A DNA stretch of 64,000 nucleotides from Actinernus sp. WN-2022 (Eukaryota; Cnidaria; Anthozoa; Actiniaria; Actinernidae), in contig JAOWCC010001501.1 in the NCBI GenBank assembly GCA_030867875.1, forward strand, positions 17,513,524-17,577,523, written 5' to 3'. The notes beneath the pieces were generated by a model, which did no database searches, was not told the origin of the DNA, and saw only the letters and a list, made by a program, of their open reading frames with translations. This document shows, piece after piece, positions 54,554-64,000 of this stretch (position 1 is its first letter; every line of letters starts with the position of its first letter). The position numbers and the translations under genes are program-made.

Positions 54554-54567
54554 TCGATATAACTATA
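54554..54567 (-). promoter_or_regulatory. TATAGTTATATCGA motif before polB
   Basis: Identical to the motif at 38954-38967, 7 bp upstream of the chosen polB ATG. A second copy lies in the right TIR at 54629-54642. The longer frame start at 54570 would be inside this motif's flank, so the internal ATG is favoured. Confidence 0.55.
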
Positions 54568-54628
54568 CATTACGATAGCTTTAACAGATACTCGAATTTG
54601 GATTTCTAGGTGTAAGGATGTTGCGGGG

Positions 54629-54821
54629 CGATATAACTATATGTAATCATATCTCTAATAGGATTATCAAGTTGGATTTTATGTACAAGAATGTCTAGTG
54701 ACACTTTGAATGACCCTTAGTTACCCCCTAGTAGTATAGGCGGAGTTAAAATTATACAACTTTTTGTTGTGCAAGAAAACTCAAAAGTGAATTTCTGAAT
54801 TTTAACTCCGCCTATACTACT
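54629..54821. repeat. Polinton right TIR with shortened terminal palindrome
   Basis: It matches the left TIR in inverted orientation but lacks 41 bp of the outer palindrome arm, leaving a 92 bp palindrome (54730-54821). The deletion falls between AATT microhomologies. The rest, including AGGGGGTAACTAAGGGTCAT, is essentially identical. Confidence 0.9.
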
Positions 54822-55562
54822 GTAAATCCGTTCGTAGATGCACTGGATAATAAAGATGGCGTCTATTATGCAACCATGCTCGCGAGTTGACCTTTGGGAA
54901 GGCGCGCAAAGCACGCTGGATCTCAGTCTCGTTCCCAGAGCTCCTCGGCATGATCGAGGTATACGAGGAACGCCTGTTGGAAATTTGAAGTCAGAAAATG
55001 CCGAAAGTTTCAGCAGAGAATCTGGAAAGCGTGGATGTGTAACAAGAGCACCGGAAATCAATAACGTGTCAGTCAGAACATGCACATTCATAAAACCAAA
55101 TGCGGAAATGTTTGGGTTGCAAACCAGCAGAGAACCATACAATGCGACAAGAGTAACGTAAGAGCCGAACAAGCCACTCGCAAGTTTAGTGAAGAAAGGT
55201 ATTATTTTCAAATGGCGAAAATGCCGAACATCATTTCCATTATCAGAAAACGCCGAAAGTTTGTGTTTCAAAGACAAAGAAACGATTATGTTTTAGTTTC
55301 CTGAACAGAAAATGTTGAACATCATTTCCATTATCAGAAAACGCCGAAAGTTTATGTTTCAAAGCCAAAGAAACGATTATGTTTTAGTTTCCTGAACAGG
55401 AAATGGTTGACATTTAACTTTGAGAGCAGCGAATGGAACACTTTTAATTTTGACCCTGAAAACGCGCCATAATCACCCAAAGAACGATCACCGGCATTAA
55501 ACTTCTGGTAAACAATCTTCTGTTAACTTTCTGTTAACTTTCCGCCGTTCGCGTTCTTATTA

Positions 55563-56120
55563 AAGTGCCTATCACCCTTTTGCAATTTTGATAGCTTTTG
55601 AACCTCCGAAAAGTTTTGAGTAATTTTGTGAAGAAAGTTTTGGTTTAAAGTGAATACTTTATGTTCTACGCTTGTTTGAAATCGTGTAAATGTGACCTTT
55701 CCTGACCCATGACCGCGTAAGTAAAAGCCTGGGTTGAAACCTGGGTAGACGTCATCTTGACGTCATATAATTAATTCGGCTTTGCAATCATTTGAAGAAA
55801 TACTCAACGTGTTGACTAAAATGACTTTTTTCTTTACTAACAACTCAAAAACTGTGTATATTTTCTATGCATCGATGTTGTTGTGATAAAAAGGTGCCAT
55901 GGAGAATAATGCATTAATGAGATGACGTCTACCCAGGTTTCGACCCAGGCTTTTACTTACGCGGTCATGGGTCAGGAAAGGTCACATTTACACGATTTCA
56001 AACAAGCGTAGAACATAAAGTATTCACTTTAAACCAAAAATTTCTTCACAGAAGTACTCAAAACTTTTCGGAGGTTCATAGGCTATCAAAATTGCAAAAG
56101 AGTGATAGGCACTTTAACTA
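55563..56120. mobile_element. TTAA-family MITE, copy 2
   Basis: Arms begin TTAA-AGTGCCTATCACCC and end with the complement; both contain CTTTCCTGACCCATGACCGC and TACGTCA-like ends as in copy 1 (1633-2362), but diverged. No coding capacity. Confidence 0.8.
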
Positions 56121-57062
56121 ACGAAACCAACTGCTTCAAAATAAGCATTTCTTGAGAGACGACCCGCTAACAATCTTCTGTTAACTTTCGTAAGTTGTTT
56201 TTCTTACTCGAGACCGCCGTTGGCGTTCTTATTAACTAACGAAGCATAACACCAAATAAACTTTTGCTTCAGTGTAGTTTCACATTTATGGCAGATCCTT
56301 GTCTTGTTACTAGTATCAAAAGGTTTCGGCAGAAATAATTGTAAATGTTTGCGTATTAAATTCTTAAACTCTTCTTGGAGTCTGAATTTCCATGTGCAAT
56401 CAGTCAGGCGTGAACGTGTAAGTATGACTTTTTACAGAACATCGACAGAGTTTTGAAGCAACGTTTGTCATATTGAAAGACGTGCAAAAACTTCTATACT
56501 CTTACCAGAAAACTTCTACTCGGAAAGTGCAATTCCTTTTGAATTAAGAGCTTTAATGCATCGGATCAGATCAGTCAATTCACGTAAATGTGAATTATTT
56601 GCGCCCCTCGGTATTTGTGTCAGAAATGATATACGCGTCTGGCTGACAGTTCACGATTGACAGGAACTTTTATTATACTGCTTAGTAAGAATCTTGACTT
56701 TTTGACGCCTCTGGCACGCAGGGTATTTACCAAAACCATCTTACTGTACGTTTGTAAAACTGTTTGTTATGAATTCGAAATCCTGGTGAAAGAAAGGTTA
56801 AAATACGAAATTGTGCAATGAACACACACGTTTGGCGATACTTTGATAACTCGGTCCGAATTTTCGTTTGACAATATGAAGGGAAATATCGTCGAAATGT
56901 CGCTGAACAAAGAGCGAAATTCGTCGAAATATGTTTGCATGACTTTTGCACAATACTGTAACGAAGCCAACTGCTTCAAAATAAGCATTTCTTAAGCAAT
57001 CTTCTGTTAATTTTCGTAAGTTGTCTTTCTTACTCGAGACCGCCGTTCGCGTTCGATTATTA
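56118..57062 (+). repeat. Copies of the TTACTCGAGACCGCCGTT repeat
   Basis: The unit AACGAAGCCAACTGCTTCAA ... ATTTCTTGAG ... AATCTTCTGTTAACTTTCGT ... TTACTCGAGACCGCC is present near 56118-56240 and 56958-57060, and in partial form at 55495-55562. It continues at 58815-59190. The sequence between shows no feature. Confidence 0.6.
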
Positions 57063-57251
57063 CTCGGGCTGCCTGTGGCAGCACCGAGTCTTAAAATGCA
57101 AGTTGTTATCTTTTTTTTTGTTGTTGTTGGGTGTCGCAAAATTTCTGCGCAAGCGTTAAAGGTCAAATTCACACCAATCAGATTGCACTGTGCTGGTCAC
57201 GCAACAATTGCCAGGTTAATTTATTTACATAATTTAATACAGTAAAGCAAG

Positions 57252-57307
57252 ATGGCGGAGGACCCACAAGGAACTTTCTCTCTAATTTGGAGTCTCATCT
57301 CTCAAAT
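57252..57307 (+). other. Exon-like ATG segment of unknown origin
   Basis: AAGATGGCGGAGGACCCACA opens MAEDPQGTFSLIWSLISQ and is followed by a GTAAGC donor-like site. No downstream partner was recognised; coding-like fragments near 57430-57690 contain stops. Could be a captured host first exon inside a repeat. Confidence 0.2.
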
Positions 57308-57721
57308 GTAAGCCAGTTTAAAATAATGTTTTATTTAACTTCACTCGTGCGAAAGCCTTCCAACAGGCTCAGGACATTTCAACTGGCGCTATTGTCGGAG
57401 CCGAAGGACCGCGTTTTTTACCCAGATGGCCAGTGATTTTATATACGACACGTACGACGACCTGAAGCCAGTGTAGGGGCCAGGATCCGGAAAGCTAAAA
57501 TTCGAAGAAATAGATATTGGAATCTATAAGCCATCTTATTTTGGGTGAAGGCACTTCAAGACCAATATTATGAGTCTCTTAAAAACTGTCAGAGATTTAA
57601 ATTTACCGTAAGTTGGATCAGAGAGTATTGAGATCAAGTTATTTCGTTCCAGCGAGGATATTGACCTAGCGGAAACGGTACAAGCTGTCGAAGGATTTTA
57701 CTTATAATCATCCACGTCTAC

Positions 57722-58192
57722 TTAAAGTGCCTATGAAGCTTATTTTTTTATTTTAGATATCAATTCTACATCAAGTGAATAGTAGAATGGTACAATATAT
57801 CTTGTTTTGAATGCTTTGCCGCTGAGTTGAGGAGGTTTTAATATCCAAAATGCTAATTACATGACGTCAGGGGAGGCATCAATTATTATACAATTTTTTT
57901 TGTTACAATTAAACAATTTTTTTAAATTATCAGTGTTATACCCATGGTTGAAATAAAATGATTTTAGAAATTGGTTTCCTATATCAGTAGAAACGCCCAT
58001 TCACAACCACTAAGAAGTGATTGCAGATACCTCCCCTGACGTCATGTAATTAGCATTTTGGATATTAAAACATCCTTACATGTAGCTCAGCGGCACAGCA
58101 TTCAAAACAAGATTTATTGTACCATTCTACTATTCACTTAATGTAGAATTGATATCTAAAATAAAAAAATAAGCTTCATAGGCACTTTAACA
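57722..58192. mobile_element. TTAA-family MITE, copy 3
   Basis: Ends TTAA-AGTGCCTATGAAGC and its complement. The arms of about 170 bp include AACATCCTT/AGGAGGTTTT and ACATGACGTCAGGGGAGG. Shares the terminal 12 bases with copies 1 and 2 but has different internal arms. Confidence 0.8.
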
Positions 58193-58814
58193 ACAGGAAT
58201 AGTTATGTGCCAAGGCATGGGCAAAGATTGAGTTTCCCAGATTACAGATGAAAGTAGAGAACTTAATGAATGAAGAAACAGAGGCACGCGCGACATGCTT
58301 GAGAACATGAACATGTTCAACACAAAACGCAAATTACAGAGCCTGCAAGTTCACAAGTCAATGAAAAACCCCAAGAGCCTGTAGTTTTGGATCAACATAT
58401 CCTTGAAACTCCAAAAGCAACATACACGTGAGTCAAATTCAAACCGGAAGAGACGGAATTCTTGAGATTCTTCACGAGGATTGTTAGCCCGCAATAAGAA
58501 CTCTCTCGCTGCTTTAATGACCTTGATTTGTAACATGGTTCAAAACAATGAATATATGCCTGCTCAAATGCAGTGTGTTAAACGAATAAGTAGTGTTTAA
58601 ATTAAAAGGTCAACATACGAGAAAAACAAAACTATTAAATTACATATATACTAGGGGAGCAGAGAATGAAAGTCACCGCGCTACCGGCCACTAAAGACTG
58701 CTAAATTCAGCTAATAATTCTTCCCTTTGGTTATTACTAAGAGGATTTCAAATGAAAGTATATTTCATCTTCAATCTCATGTGCCCGAGTGAAAGCCCAG
58801 ATGGGCTCTTGTTA

Positions 58815-59190
58815 AACTAACAAAGCCAACTGCTTCAAAAAAACATTTCTTAACACACGGCTCGCTAATAATCTTCTGTTAATTTTCGTAAGTTGTTTTT
58901 CTTACTCGAGACCTTCTTATTAACTAACGAAGCCAACTGCTTCAAAATAAACATTTCGTAAGACACGGGCCGCTAACTTTTGTTCTTGATCACACTTCAT
59001 CGGTCGTCTTTCTACTCAAGACCGCCATTCGCGTTCTTATTAACTAACGAAGCCAACTGCTTCAAAATAAGCATTTCTTAACACACGGTGCGCTAACAAT
59101 CTTCTGTTAACTTTCCTAAGTTGTCATTCTTACTCGAGACCGCCATTCACGTTCTAACGAAGCCAACTGCTTCAAAATAAAATGTATGAG
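58815..59190 (+). repeat. Tandem array, about 115 bp units
   Basis: Three to four units of AACGAAGCCAACTGCTTCAA ... TCTTACTCGAGACCGCCATT run head to tail just inside the right end of the 37388-59412 element. Confidence 0.75.
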
Positions 59191-60600
59191 ATGTACATGT
59201 AAAAAAGTGTTACATGAGGTTGCAGTTAACGCCGCGGTACGACCACCGCAGCGATCTCAAAAATGACCGCGGTTACCTCAAAAGTGAACGCGGTCACCTC
59301 AAAAGTGAACGCGGTCACCTCAAAAATGACCTTGGTTTTTCGCGGTACAACCGCGGGCATTGCATGCGGCACAGCCGCGGTAAATGTCCCTATAATTCCT
59401 GGCGGTACTGTATGTTGGTGGGGTATCAGTGTGAATCATGTTAAGTTATGATATTGAACTATTTTGCATACAGCCAGTGCTTTCACTCAAATAATTAAAC
59501 TGACACATTTGGAAATATTTTATCTTGCTATTGAATGTCATTCAGTATAATTATACAGTCATTTGGACCACAATTGAATCTATCTTGGTGACCTGAAATC
59601 CTGTCAAACACCACATTTAAACTCTCTGCAGCTGGTAAATTACATTTTAGCTTTATTAAATACATCTGCTCATGCAAGATCGATTGCATTACAGATACAA
59701 TTCATGTGCACTTCATTAGCTCCTTGTAGCTTTAACTTTACAAAACAGACATTGCGTTATAGAGTGTTGGACAGGGTATGCATGGTTTTTGAGCATTTTA
59801 GTCTGGAACAGGGTAATACATGTATATAAATCCCAATATTCAATGTAAAAAAAAAACATTAATTATCTTTGCAAATATTGGGGTTGCTACTTTTGCGATT
59901 TGTTAATAAGCACCAAATGTTATCATTACTTTGGGGATTGGTTACTTTCGTAACTCAAAGACAGCAATTTAATTTTTATTACTATTAATAAAATACATAA
60001 TATATGTTGGCTGAAAATGTCATAGTCACCAATACCTTGGTCAACTGTCTGTAAACTATCAAATGGATAGTGTCAGTGATTAATTGGTGGACTGTGGATG
60101 AATGATCAGCCAAGTCGGACAACAGAATGGTCAAGCGTCGGCCGAGCAGCGGTCAATATGCAGTAAATTCTCGACCACCTATCATTGTCGGCCGATACGT
60201 CGGCCAACATTGCATACAGTACACATGACCTGCTAACATGGGGCTAAATTTTAGAAATTCTGTTTGAATTGTCCACTTACGGGATGTCCAATTAATAAGC
60301 CCTTGGGACTCCCACTTTGGTTATAGTTTATAAGAGGTTTGCTAATATAAGTTACAATGTACATGTGTATGTGAAGGATTTGCCAGGATGGTGTCTGCAA
60401 GTAAAGGTTGAACTCACAGCACTCAGCTGGTTACTGCATGTAGCTACATGTATATATTACAACTACATGTACAACAAATGAGGGGGCCATATGTACAATG
60501 TATATTTATGTTGTCAGTATTTTTTTCATTTCAGGTTACAATTTTTTTAAACTACTGGTATTTTTTTGGATTCATTTAGTATTTTTTACTGCCCACCCAA

Positions 60601-60845
60601 GTCGGAACCGTCCATCTGCCAGTACTTGCCAGAATATATTTTTTCACTTGTCTGAATGAATGTATTTTATGTTCAATGGGGTACTGGGTTTGTGTCGTCA
60701 ATTTGTGTGCAGTTTTAGTGAAATTCCAAGCTATTATAAGGTTTTACTGCACATTACTGGTATATATATATAAAATTATATATAAATGCTATGCAAATTT
60801 GGACTAGAAGGTGGTGAATAGGAACTACAAGTAGTAGCACCATCA
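60601..60845 (+). repeat. Dispersed repeat, copy B
   Basis: Diverged direct copy of 35816-36010 with an (AT)n-rich insertion before GCAAATTTGGACTAGA. Confidence 0.65.
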
Positions 60846-60884
60846 TTTCCTCATGACCCAGCACGAATTAAGAAAGAGCTGCAT

Positions 60885-61200
60885 GACTACAACATGTACA
60901 AGGTCAATTTATGTACTCAATTTATGTACTCCTACAAAAATGGTCTTTTGCCAATTAAATTTAACAACATGTTTTTAACAAATGATCAAGTCCATAATTA
61001 CAACACTTAAGAAATGCTCCAGCTTTTCGCACTCCCTTATGTAAAACCAACATAAGGCAGTTTTCTGTATACTTTCAAGGTCCAAAGTTATTTAATTCAC
61101 TTGATACTGAACTTATTAACTCCGCCTCCCTTTCTCTTTTCAAAGTAAATTTTAAATCCTATCTCTTTTGTAAATATTAATCATGATTAATTATTATTAA
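60885..61200 (+). pseudogene. Non-LTR retrotransposon (LINE) RT C-terminal remnant
   Basis: Translation in shifting frames reads MYSYKNGLLPIKFNNMF, LTNDQVHNYNT, LPYVKPT and FKVQSYLIHL ... FLFSK, the order seen at the C-terminus of CR1/jockey-like LINE reverse transcriptases (memory). Stops and shifts throughout. Confidence 0.6.
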
Positions 61201-61662
61201 GAATACAGGTAACGCAAAAATAACAAGGAAAAAACGCCAGTTCGTCATAGTTACTTGTTATGTCTATCTACTTGCTGTTGTTTTAAGGGGAAGCCTAAAT
61301 TCACATAAGCCCTTAATGATTTCTCTTTAGGCTTCCTCGCCACTAACCATTATATATTTTACTTTGTATTATCTACTTTGTAAATTCTATTAGTGGCGAA
61401 TAAAATAAAATAAAATACAATACAAGAACAGCGTAAATTACTTATATATCAGGTTCCAAATTCTCAGTGTGAAAAACACTTGCACATTCTAAATTCTCCT
61501 TTTAATACCTGTATATTATATTATTATGCTATCCTTTGCAATTACACTGTTCTTGCGAATATGGGAACTACCGGTAGTTTGTTTTCATGTCGATATATTT
61601 TGTCTCTATACTAGCTAGTGTCCTGACAGGCTGAATGTATATAGCCTTTACCTAGAGACATT

Positions 61663-62117
61663 CAGTGCTCGACCTTAACTTTTTTAATCACTGGTCCTTG
61701 GACTAGTAGAGCTGAAAATTTACTAGTCCAGAGAAAATTCCTGGTAGTCCCGACTCCGGCATGCCAATATTTGCTGATCTCTAAGCCTTTAATGATACAC
61801 GCATGAGTGAACAAGTTAAAACAAAGATGGTGGCGATAACAGCCTTCACAGGAGCTCCTGGGGCTGACTAGTGCCCAGTCCTCGCCTCAGCCATGTTCAG
61901 TCTGCTCGGCCTTTGTGATTGTTTTCGAAACGTTTGCGAAGAAACTCGTTCAAACAACAATCACAAGACAACATGTTTTTGTTTTTATCTTTTATCAAAC
62001 ATTACAACATTATAGAATAGTTACTAGTCCTGTGACTAGTGGCTCTATTTTTTTACTACTCCAGAAGCATTTCTTACTAGTCCAGGACTAGTGGACTACC
62101 GCTAAGGTTGAGCACTG
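61663..62117. mobile_element. MITE with CAGTGCTCGACC ends and GACATT duplication
   Basis: The left end CAGTGCTCGACCTTAAC and the right complement (TTAAGGT-like GCTAAGGTTGAGCACTG) are flanked by GACATT at 61657-61662 and 62118-62123. Subterminal GGACTAGT / ACTAGTCC motifs recur at both ends. CAG ends suggest hAT. Confidence 0.75.
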
Positions 62118-62176
62118 GACATTATTTTAAACTCAATTAAAATGACTATATAATATAATTGTAATATTGATTTCAG

Positions 62177-62229
62177 TGTACAAGTTTAATGGGCCTTGAA
62201 AACATAAAGGACAAGCCATGGCATATATG
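62177..62229 (+). CDS. ARL6: ARL6 exon 6
   Basis: Acceptor GATTTCAG and donor GTAATT; 53 bp, phase 0 to phase 2. Encodes CTSLMGLENIKDKPWHI, matching the ENIKDKPWHI stretch of ARL6. Separated by about 25.4 kb of transposon-filled intron from exon 5. Confidence 0.93.
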
Positions 62230-62495
62230 GTAATTAAGTTCTTACCTTCAGACTTCTGCTTGTACATGTATGCTATACACCAATGAGAATTATAAAGCAC
62301 AACTATCAATAATATACCCTGTGCTTTAAAATTCACAACTTTGAATATTAAATTTACATTCCCTTTTTAGAATCTTGCTATTCACAATTGAATTTATTAA
62401 AAACTAGGTTTAATTGGATTTGACCTGAAAATGAATTTAACCTACTGGTACAAAAATATACAATAATGTCACATAATATAATATATTATTAAGCA

Positions 62496-62622
62496 AGGGA
62501 TGTGTGCAAAAAGGGCATGTGTCTCCTGATCACATTCTAAATTCTCCTTCAAATTCTTTGTTTTCAAAAGGAGAATTTAGAACACAATCAGGAGTCACAC
62601 CCTTTTTGCACACAGCCCTGGA
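62496..62622. mobile_element. MITE family GAAGGGCTGTGTGCAAAAAG, copy 3
   Basis: Left end AAGGGATGTGTGCAAAAAGG and right end CCCTTTTTGCACACAGCCCT with inverted ATTCTAAATTCTCCTT interiors. Confidence 0.75.
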
Positions 62623-62879
62623 ATTATAATTATAATTATAACAGCCTAAAAGTGGAGCTCCTGATTATCTGAAGGGAATCAGGATTGGATAGTATGGCAT
62701 CTAGTCGGTATCGATATGGCTCAGTCTACAGAACCACATAAGGTTTCAATTGATAACTGGTAGAATCAATACTGGCTGATTCAAGGAAAACGAGAGAATT
62801 AGGAGGTTTAAAATAAAAACCTTTTATAAAAAAAGGAAAGATTAATAACACCGGTGAAGAAAGAAGGTGAGGCTGAAGA

Positions 62880-62968
62880 AAAAAATTGGAAAGGTGGGAA
62901 TCGAACGCAGAGCTTATTTGACTTCTTTGGGACAGAATTAAGCCATGTGGCCAACCATTAGTCACTTA
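62880..62968 (-). mobile_element. tRNA-like SINE head
   Basis: On the minus strand TTGGCCACATGGCTTAATTC serves as a possible A box and GCGTTCGATTCCCACC as a B box. The cloverleaf is not convincing as a functional tRNA, so a SINE or pseudo-tRNA is more likely. Confidence 0.4.
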
Positions 62969-63380
62969 AGAATAAGCGATATATAACAGAAGGTGCAGCA
63001 CGTTTCAGGCATGCCACGTCACTTATAGTCATGCCCTGGGTTTTGGGCATGAATCAGCAGTTTTTCCCTCTCTTCCTTTAGCTTTGGTAATCATGAGCTT
63101 AATGCTAAATGACATTCATTTATCAGAAAATTGTGTGAATTAAGGCAGTGTTATAATTACATAATAGTTACATTTAAATGTTCTCACCTTTCAATCAGGT
63201 TAAAAAAAGCAGTAATAATTTATTTAAAATATGCAGCACAATTCAACGTGTTCTAGTCTGTTTGTGTAAATAAATTCTCAATACATTTATTTGTATATAA
63301 AGTAACTTTTGACAGAGGTGCAAATTGGTAATTTTACATTCGTTTGTGATTTATTTATTACTTAATTTATATTTTTCTAG

Positions 63381-63436
63381 TGCCACTAATGCTTTAACAG
63401 GAGAAGGGTTAAATGAAGGAGTCGACTGGCTTACAG
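63381..63436 (+). CDS. ARL6: ARL6 exon 7
   Basis: Acceptor TTTTTCTAG and donor GTACAA; 56 bp, phase 2 to phase 1. Encodes ATNALTGEGLNEGVDWLT, with the A-x-x-A-x-x-G-E-G-L region and the VDWL helix typical of ARL6. The TGT codon spanning the junction gives the cysteine in HICA. Confidence 0.93.
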
Positions 63437-63966
63437 GTACAAAATTTACATGTAGTAACTGGATGTTGGCCAAATGAAGGCTGAAATAATTAAGTATACA
63501 TGTACATTGTAGCTACATGTACATTTTATTTAATATACGTTAAATTTTGCATCAAATGTTATGTTCTTAATAAAGCTGCCAACAGTTTGAGATTGTATCC
63601 AATTGACGGGGGTATCCAATTGAATTTGGTAATATTCAGTTTGAGTTTGGCTTCTATTAGTAAATCACACATGCATGTCTTTATGATCATCCAAGTACAT
63701 CAATTCACAATGGATATGTTGCAGGTAATTTTTTTTCAGGTAAATATTTTTCAACTACATATAGGTAAAACAATTTCAACTAGCTAGGCAAAAACATTTC
63801 TACTGTCTAGGAAAATGTTTCAAGATTCTAAAAACGTGTTTACTGAAGTTAGGATTTTTTAAATGTTGGTTACTTTATACAATGTTAAGTAGGGTTTGGA
63901 TTACAAAATGTAGTTTACATGATCATTGAAGAATCATTATATGTCTGACTGTATTGTTTTTTATAG

Positions 63967-63995
63967 TGACTTTAGACCTAAAAACTCTAAATTAG
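63967..63995 (+). CDS. ARL6: ARL6 exon 8 (terminal), candidate
   Basis: A strong polypyrimidine/acceptor (GTATTGTTTTTTATAG) ends at 63966. In the required phase the next 29 bp read VTLDLKTLN and stop at TAG (63993-63995). The total then is 187 residues, close to the expected length. The C-terminus of ARL6 is poorly conserved, so the call rests on phase, acceptor and length. An exon beyond the window is the alternative. Confidence 0.6.
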
Positions 63996-64000
63996 TGAGC

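Larger units (their letters stand above)
38733..54821. mobile_element. Polinton/Maverick element, 16.1 kb
   Basis: Terminal inverted repeats (38733-38966 and 54629-54821) begin AG and end CT, as in Polintons. Flanks GTAAA (38728-38732) and GTAAA (54822-54826) give a 5 bp duplication; Polintons usually make 6 bp. Diagnostic genes are all present: protein-primed DNA polymerase B, retroviral-type DDE integrase, FtsK/HerA-like packaging ATPase, hexon-like capsid and a penton-like protein. Extra genes include an F-box/ankyrin protein and a TFIIB-like factor. No adenain-like protease was recognised. Lesions in polB and the 43108-44930 gene suggest a dead copy. Confidence 0.9.
37652..55470. mobile_element. 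Long-TIR transposon hosting the Polinton
   Basis: Arms of about 510 bp (37652-38160 and 54958-55470) begin ATGGCGCGTTTTCAGGGTCA and end with its complement. Flanks AATCACCT (37644-37651) and AATCACCC (55471-55478) look like an 8 bp target duplication with one difference. Each arm contains a tandemly doubled block of about 105 bp (TTTCGGCGTTTTCTGATAAT). Without the 16.1 kb Polinton the element would be about 1.7 kb. It carries the remains of one gene (38287-38732). Confidence 0.75.
37388..59412. mobile_element. Outermost CCGCC-ended TIR element in intron 5
   Basis: TACAGTACCGCCGGGAATTA at 37388 (continuing TAGGGACAT) and the complementary end at 59412 define the TIR. Both ends carry arrays of ACCGCGGT-like motifs (37425-37560 and 59230-59375), the same build as the 26293 and 26437 elements. 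It contains the long-TIR element, the Polinton and the MITEs at 55.6-58.2 kb, all therefore younger. Confidence 0.6.

Noticed and set aside
62880..62968. Functional tRNA gene on the minus strand
   Set aside because: B box is good but the acceptor stem and A box do not form a convincing cloverleaf.

Overview
The window is animal nuclear DNA, most likely from a cnidarian (a stony coral or sea anemone). Two split, head-to-head host genes are spread over large introns full of DNA transposons, a DIRS-type retrotransposon, tRNA-derived SINEs, a LINE remnant and one large Polinton/Maverick. The cnidarian call rests on gene architecture and remembered protein resemblance. No species can be named.

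Host genes: eight coding exons on the + strand, 15466 to 63995, join in phase into a 187-residue ARL6 (BBS3) small GTPase. On the - strand, exons at 15153-15243 and 13681-13875 join in phase into the start of an AFG1-like mitochondrial ATPase (AFG1L). The two share a 222 bp bidirectional promoter with four CRE-like sites.

Layout: 1-5700 holds nested MITEs. 5880-12450 is a decayed DIRS element broken by at least three later insertions. 12450-12900 holds two tRNA-derived SINEs. 13.6-19.7 kb holds the AFG1L and first ARL6 exons. 19.7-36.6 kb is ARL6 intron 4, with a minisatellite/Harbinger block, hAT-like elements, and a 7.1 kb TIR element enclosing a 3.5 kb one. 36.7-62.2 kb is intron 5, with three nested elements: a CCGCC-ended element (37388-59412), a long-TIR element with 8 bp target duplication (37652-55470), and a 16.1 kb Polinton (38733-54821).

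The Polinton encodes an F-box/ankyrin protein, a Cys-rich protein, a TFIIB-like factor, a Gly-rich membrane protein, a penton-like protein, a large unassigned protein (broken), a C-terminal membrane protein, a hexon-like major capsid protein, a packaging ATPase, four small proteins (three with membrane segments), a DDE integrase and a protein-primed DNA polymerase B (frameshifted). Its most unusual traits are a TFIIB-like factor together with a recurring TATA-like promoter motif (TATAGTTATATCGA and relatives), palindromic promoters between divergent genes, and long palindromes forming the very ends of both terminal repeats. Two structural or replication genes carry inactivating lesions, so this copy is probably a recently dead provirus-like insertion.
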